This document shows positions 6,407 through 8,679 of a stretch of DNA of 8,679 bases, in pieces (position 1 is the first letter of the stretch; the number at the start of each line of letters is the position of its first letter). This DNA is from an uncultured Actinomycetes bacterium. GTDB taxonomy: Bacteria; Actinomycetota; Actinomycetes; Nanopelagicales; Nanopelagicaceae. The stretch spans positions 1 through 8,679 of the forward strand of contig CAIWXY010000057.1 of NCBI GenBank assembly GCA_903916775.1, written 5' to 3'. The notes under the pieces are model-generated. The model made no database searches, was not told the DNA's origin, and saw nothing but the letters and a program-made list of their open reading frames with translations. Position numbers and translations under genes: made by a program.

Positions 6407-6454
6407 GTAAACTTTTGTAACCTAGTCGTAACACGACACGACATTTGGTGTAAC
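6407..6454 (+). promoter_or_regulatory. GlnR-box-like GTAAC repeats upstream of amtB
   Basis: GTAAC occurs at 6417-6421, 6428-6432 and 6450-6454, so starts are 11 and 22 bases apart; a related GTAAAC lies at 6407-6412, and the skipped slot at 6439 holds CGACA. Repeats at one helical turn match the published actinobacterial GlnR box architecture (gTnAC-n6-GaAAC, repeated). The first pair is centred about 55 bases before the predicted amtB transcription start, a suitable place for an activator. The match in the second half-site (GTAAC rather than GAAAC) is imperfect. GlnR as the protein partner is inferred. Confidence 0.5.
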
Positions 6455-6473
6455 AGGTTCGCGCAACTATTAC
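6445..6473 (+). promoter_or_regulatory. Candidate amtB-glnK promoter
   Basis: TTGGTG (6445-6450) and TATTAC (6468-6473) are 17 bases apart, the ideal spacing for a vegetative promoter, with a predicted start near 6480 and a leader of about 60 bases. Both hexamers deviate from consensus, as expected for an activator-dependent promoter. The GTAAC repeats lie immediately upstream and touch the -35 element. Confidence 0.4.
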
Positions 6474-6539
6474 GGCCTCTCAACGACGAGATCTTCAGCA
6501 TCCGCACGACAACTACTCGGATTAATTATTGGAGAATCG

Positions 6540-7811
6540 ATGCAATACAACACTGGTGATACAGCGTGGATCTTGGCATCCGCAGCGCTCGTTCTGCTCA
6601 TGACACCCGGCTTGGCCTTCTTTTATGGCGGCATGGTTCGCGGCAAGAATGTACTCGGAATGCTCGCGCAAAATTTTGTAACAATGGGAATAGTCAGTGT
6701 CCTTTGGATCACTGGCGTCTATAGCCTTGCGTTCAATGGCAAAGGCTCATGGATCGGAAACCTCCATCAGTTTGGCCTCAATCACATTTGGCAACAAGCC
6801 ACTGGGTTTGAAACACTCACAATTCCGCCACTTGTCTTCTGTGCCTTCCAATTGATGTTCGCAATCATTACCCCTGCTCTTATCACTGGTGGTTCTGCAG
6901 ATCGCATCAAGTTCGGTAGCTGGGTCGTATTTAGCGCTATCTGGCTCGTCATTGTTTACGCACCAGTTGCTCACTGGGTCTTCTCGCCTTCGGGTTGGTT
7001 GGCCAAAAAAGGTGCCGAGGATTTCGCGGGTGGAACTGTTGTTCACGCTAATGCTGGCGCAGCTGCACTTGCTTTGGTGCTTGTTCTTGGAAAGCGCAAG
7101 GGATGGCCGAAGGAGCGCATGCGTCCGCACAACGTCCCATTCATTCTTCTTGGTGCAGGACTTCTATGGTTCGGTTGGTTCGGCTTCAACGCTGGTTCAG
7201 CACTAGGCGCGAATACTCTTTCTGCTTATGCTTTCGTTAATACAAATACAGCGACCGGTGCAGCTCTCGTTGCATGGATGTTGACTGAAAAGATTCGCGA
7301 TGGACACGCAACAACTTTCGGTGCTGCATCAGGTGCGGTTGCTGGTCTTGTCGCAATCACCCCAGCGTGTGGATTCGTTAGCCCAATGGGTTCAATCGCT
7401 ATCGGTCTTGCTGCCGGTGTTGTCTGCTGCTTGGCAGTAGGGCTGAAGAATGTATTTAAGTTCGATGATGCGCTCGATGTTGTTGGAGTCCACCTTGTTG
7501 GCGGAATCCTTGGAGCTCTCTTAATCGGCTTCTTCGGTACCAAGATGGTCAACGGCGCAAACGGACTCTTCTACAAGGGTGGATGGACTCTTATGGGTCA
7601 CCAAGCTCTAGCAGTTGTTGCCGTCGTAGCGTATTCATTCATCGTCACGTATATCCTGGCCCAGATCTTGGATAAGACGATCGGTATGCGCATCTCTGAG
7701 GAAGATGAAGTCGCTGGACTGGATCTATCTCAGCATGGTGAGACAGCCTACGAGAGTGCAAATCTCTCTGATGGGTCACGTTTCCTCTCTAACTTCACAT
7801 CTAACAAATAA
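6540..7811 (+). CDS. amtB: Ammonium transporter AmtB
   Basis: This 423-residue Amt/Mep/Rh family protein takes up ammonium across the cytoplasmic membrane as a trimer. Eleven hydrophobic segments can be followed along the sequence, starting almost at the N terminus, so a cleaved signal peptide like that of E. coli AmtB is not evident. The Amt signature DFAGGTVVH (161-169) gives the first pore histidine H169; the second, H318, lies in VGVHLVGGILGAL. LLWFGWFGFNAGS is also typical. The cytosolic tail keeps the GMRISEEDEVAGLDLSQHGETAY pattern needed for control by GlnK, followed by about 20 less conserved residues. The ATG at 6540 follows GGAG (6531-6534) with 5-base spacing. A promoter-like element and GTAAC repeats precede it, separating it from ftsY by 175 bases, and glnB follows after 21 bases. 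The amtB-glnK-glnD set is standard in actinobacteria. Confidence 0.97.
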   Translation: MQYNTGDTAWILASAALVLLMTPGLAFFYGGMVRGKNVLGMLAQNFVTMGIVSVLWITGVYSLAFNGKGSWIGNLHQFGLNHIWQQATGFETLTIPPLVFCAFQLMFAIITPALITGGSADRIKFGSWVVFSAIWLVIVYAPVAHWVFSPSGWLAKKGAEDFAGGTVVHANAGAAALALVLVLGKRKGWPKERMRPHNVPFILLGAGLLWFGWFGFNAGSALGANTLSAYAFVNTNTATGAALVAWMLTEKIRDGHATTFGAASGAVAGLVAITPACGFVSPMGSIAIGLAAGVVCCLAVGLKNVFKFDDALDVVGVHLVGGILGALLIGFFGTKMVNGANGLFYKGGWTLMGHQALAVVAVVAYSFIVTYILAQILDKTIGMRISEEDEVAGLDLSQHGETAYESANLSDGSRFLSNFTSNK

Positions 7812-7832
7812 TCCAATTACTAAGGGGCAAAA

Positions 7833-8171
7833 ATGAAACTCATTACAGCAATCATCAAGCCATTTAAATTGGATGATGTAAAGACAGCTTTGCAGGCTTA
7901 CGGCATTACAGGCATGACAGTTTCAGAGGCGAGTGGTTTTGGTCGCACACGTGGTCACACCGAGGTTTATCGCGGTGCGGAATACACAGTCGATCTCATT
8001 CCAAAAGTTCGCTTAGAAGTTGTCGTCGACGATAGCGATGCCGAAAAAGTCATCGATGTCATCGTGAAGGCAGCCTCGACGGGTGCGATTGGTGATGGCA
8101 AGGTTTGGTCAGTTCCAGTCGATCACATTGTGCGGGTTCGTACAGGTGAACGTGGAGTTGATGCGATCTAA
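7833..8171 (+). CDS. glnK: Nitrogen regulatory protein PII (GlnK/GlnB)
   Basis: A 112-residue PII signalling protein. It binds ATP/ADP and 2-oxoglutarate and, through its T-loop, blocks AmtB when nitrogen is plentiful. The start MKLITAIIKPFKLDDVK is the family signature. The T-loop GRTRGHTEVYRGAEYTVD includes Y51, the residue that GlnD modifies (uridylylation in enterobacteria, adenylylation in studied actinobacteria). The second PII signature TGAIGDGKVWSVPVDHIVRVRTGE (83-106) forms the nucleotide site. Length matches the family exactly. ATG 7833 follows AAGGGG (7822-7827), a strong ribosome binding site five bases away. Position directly behind amtB indicates a GlnK-type role; mycobacterial annotation uses glnB for the same locus. 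No residue important for the fold seems lost. Confidence 0.97.
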   Translation: MKLITAIIKPFKLDDVKTALQAYGITGMTVSEASGFGRTRGHTEVYRGAEYTVDLIPKVRLEVVVDDSDAEKVIDVIVKAASTGAIGDGKVWSVPVDHIVRVRTGERGVDAI

Positions 8172-8184
8172 GGGTTAAAATACA

Positions 8185-8190
8185 TAGACT
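8185..8190 (+). promoter_or_regulatory. Possible -10 element for near-leaderless glnD
   Basis: TAGACT fits the TANNNT pattern of actinobacterial -10 elements and ends 9 bases before the glnD ATG (8200). No Shine-Dalgarno lies at normal distance before that ATG (the GGG after the glnK stop is about 25 bases away). A transcript beginning at or a few bases before the ATG would explain this. A short hexamer is weak evidence by itself. Confidence 0.25.
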
Positions 8191-8199
8191 TAACTCATT

Positions 8200-8679
8200 A
8201 TGGGTACAAGAGAGCGTCGTGATAGATCTGATGCAAGTGATAAAGAACTTGCCGGACTCTTTCACGACGCTCTTCTCGTTGCAGAGCTCGAAAGTAGCGA
8301 GATAGCACTTGCCGCAGTTGGAGGTTTTGGGCGAGGGGAGCTCTCGCTAGGTTCTGATCTGGATATTTTGCTGCTTCACAATGGTCTGGATGAAAAACAA
8401 CTCTCGGCATTTATCAGCGCACTACTGAATCCGCTGTGGAGCGTTGGTCGACAGGTTGATTATTCTGTCCGTACTCGCAGTGAGACGCGTATGGTCTCTC
8501 GCAATGATTTTAAGGTTGCTATGGGTTTGCTAGATCTTCGGCACATTGCAGGAAATGATCTTCTCACTGCCGCCGTTACTCTGGATGCAAAGAAGAATTG
8601 GCGAAAAAACATTCGCACCTATTTGCAACCGCTACGTAATTCGATTGCAGATCGGGCCGAGCGTTCAGGGGAGTTGGCA
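8200..8679 (+). CDS. glnD: PII nucleotidyltransferase/deadenylylase GlnD, N-terminal part
   Basis: The frame from ATG 8200 is open for 160 codons to the window edge, so the gene is truncated only by the window. It encodes the nucleotidyltransferase domain: AAVGGFGRGELSLGSDLDILLLH (38-60) with the GG pair (41-42) and the metal-binding D53 and D55 of the DxD motif, then NPLWSVGRQVDYSVRT, all typical of GlnD. The enzyme adds and removes nucleotides on PII; the HD and ACT domains expected downstream are not visible. The in-frame stop at 8191-8193 rules out an earlier start, leaving a short 40-residue lead-in compared with the longer one in E. coli GlnD. It follows glnK by 28 bases and acts on that gene's product. 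No Shine-Dalgarno precedes the start. Confidence 0.95.
   Translation, partial: MGTRERRDRSDASDKELAGLFHDALLVAELESSEIALAAVGGFGRGELSLGSDLDILLLHNGLDEKQLSAFISALLNPLWSVGRQVDYSVRTRSETRMVSRNDFKVAMGLLDLRHIAGNDLLTAAVTLDAKKNWRKNIRTYLQPLRNSIADRAERSGELA

Noticed and set aside
6431..6443. ACACGACACGACA short tandem repeat
   Set aside because: Only about two and a half copies of a 5-base unit; it sits within the GTAAC repeat region and has no separate explanation.
7226..7552. 108-codon - strand frame opposite amtB
   Set aside because: AmtB is intact across this stretch, including H318, and the antisense product has no family features.

Overview
This window is a block of conserved core genes from an actinomycete, all on the + strand. 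The order is sepIVA-like (3' end) - yceD - rpmF - rnc - smc - ftsY - amtB - glnB/glnK - glnD (5' end). The same order, with extra genes in places, is known from Mycobacterium (Rv2927c to Rv2918c) and Streptomyces, and the protein signatures (SMC, RNase III, GlnK, Amt) look actinobacterial. Base composition looks moderate rather than high in G+C. Genes are tightly packed, FtsY is reduced to its NG core, and mutM is absent from its usual place. Together these suggest a small-genome aquatic actinomycete, perhaps of the Nanopelagicales (acI) type; that placement is inference.

Layout. 1-291: C-terminal part of a DivIVA/SepIVA-like coiled-coil protein. 302-877: YceD (DUF177). 874-933: a possible 19-residue hydrophobic mini-ORF overlapping the yceD stop. 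995-1168: ribosomal protein L32 (zinc form), preceded by a plausible promoter. 1170-1874: RNase III, which has no ATG/GTG/TTG start in a sensible place. 1950-5486: SMC, whose GTG start can pair into a hairpin. 5510-6364: FtsY. 6365-6539: a 175-base gap holding GTAAC repeats at 11-base spacing next to a promoter-like sequence. 6540-8171: ammonium transporter and its PII partner. 8200-8679: start of GlnD, cut by the window edge. No stretch longer than 300 bases lacks a gene, and I see no tRNA, rRNA, mobile element or CRISPR array.

The left half serves ribosome and RNA maturation (YceD, L32, RNase III), chromosome organisation (SMC) and membrane protein targeting (FtsY). The right half is a nitrogen module: AmtB imports ammonium, GlnK senses nitrogen/energy state and gates AmtB, and GlnD modifies GlnK. 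The GTAAC repeats upstream of amtB resemble the actinobacterial GlnR box and would explain nitrogen control. I found no wholly new system. The most interesting points are non-coding: the rnc start, the smc start hairpin, the GlnR-like repeats and the hydrophobic mini-ORF.
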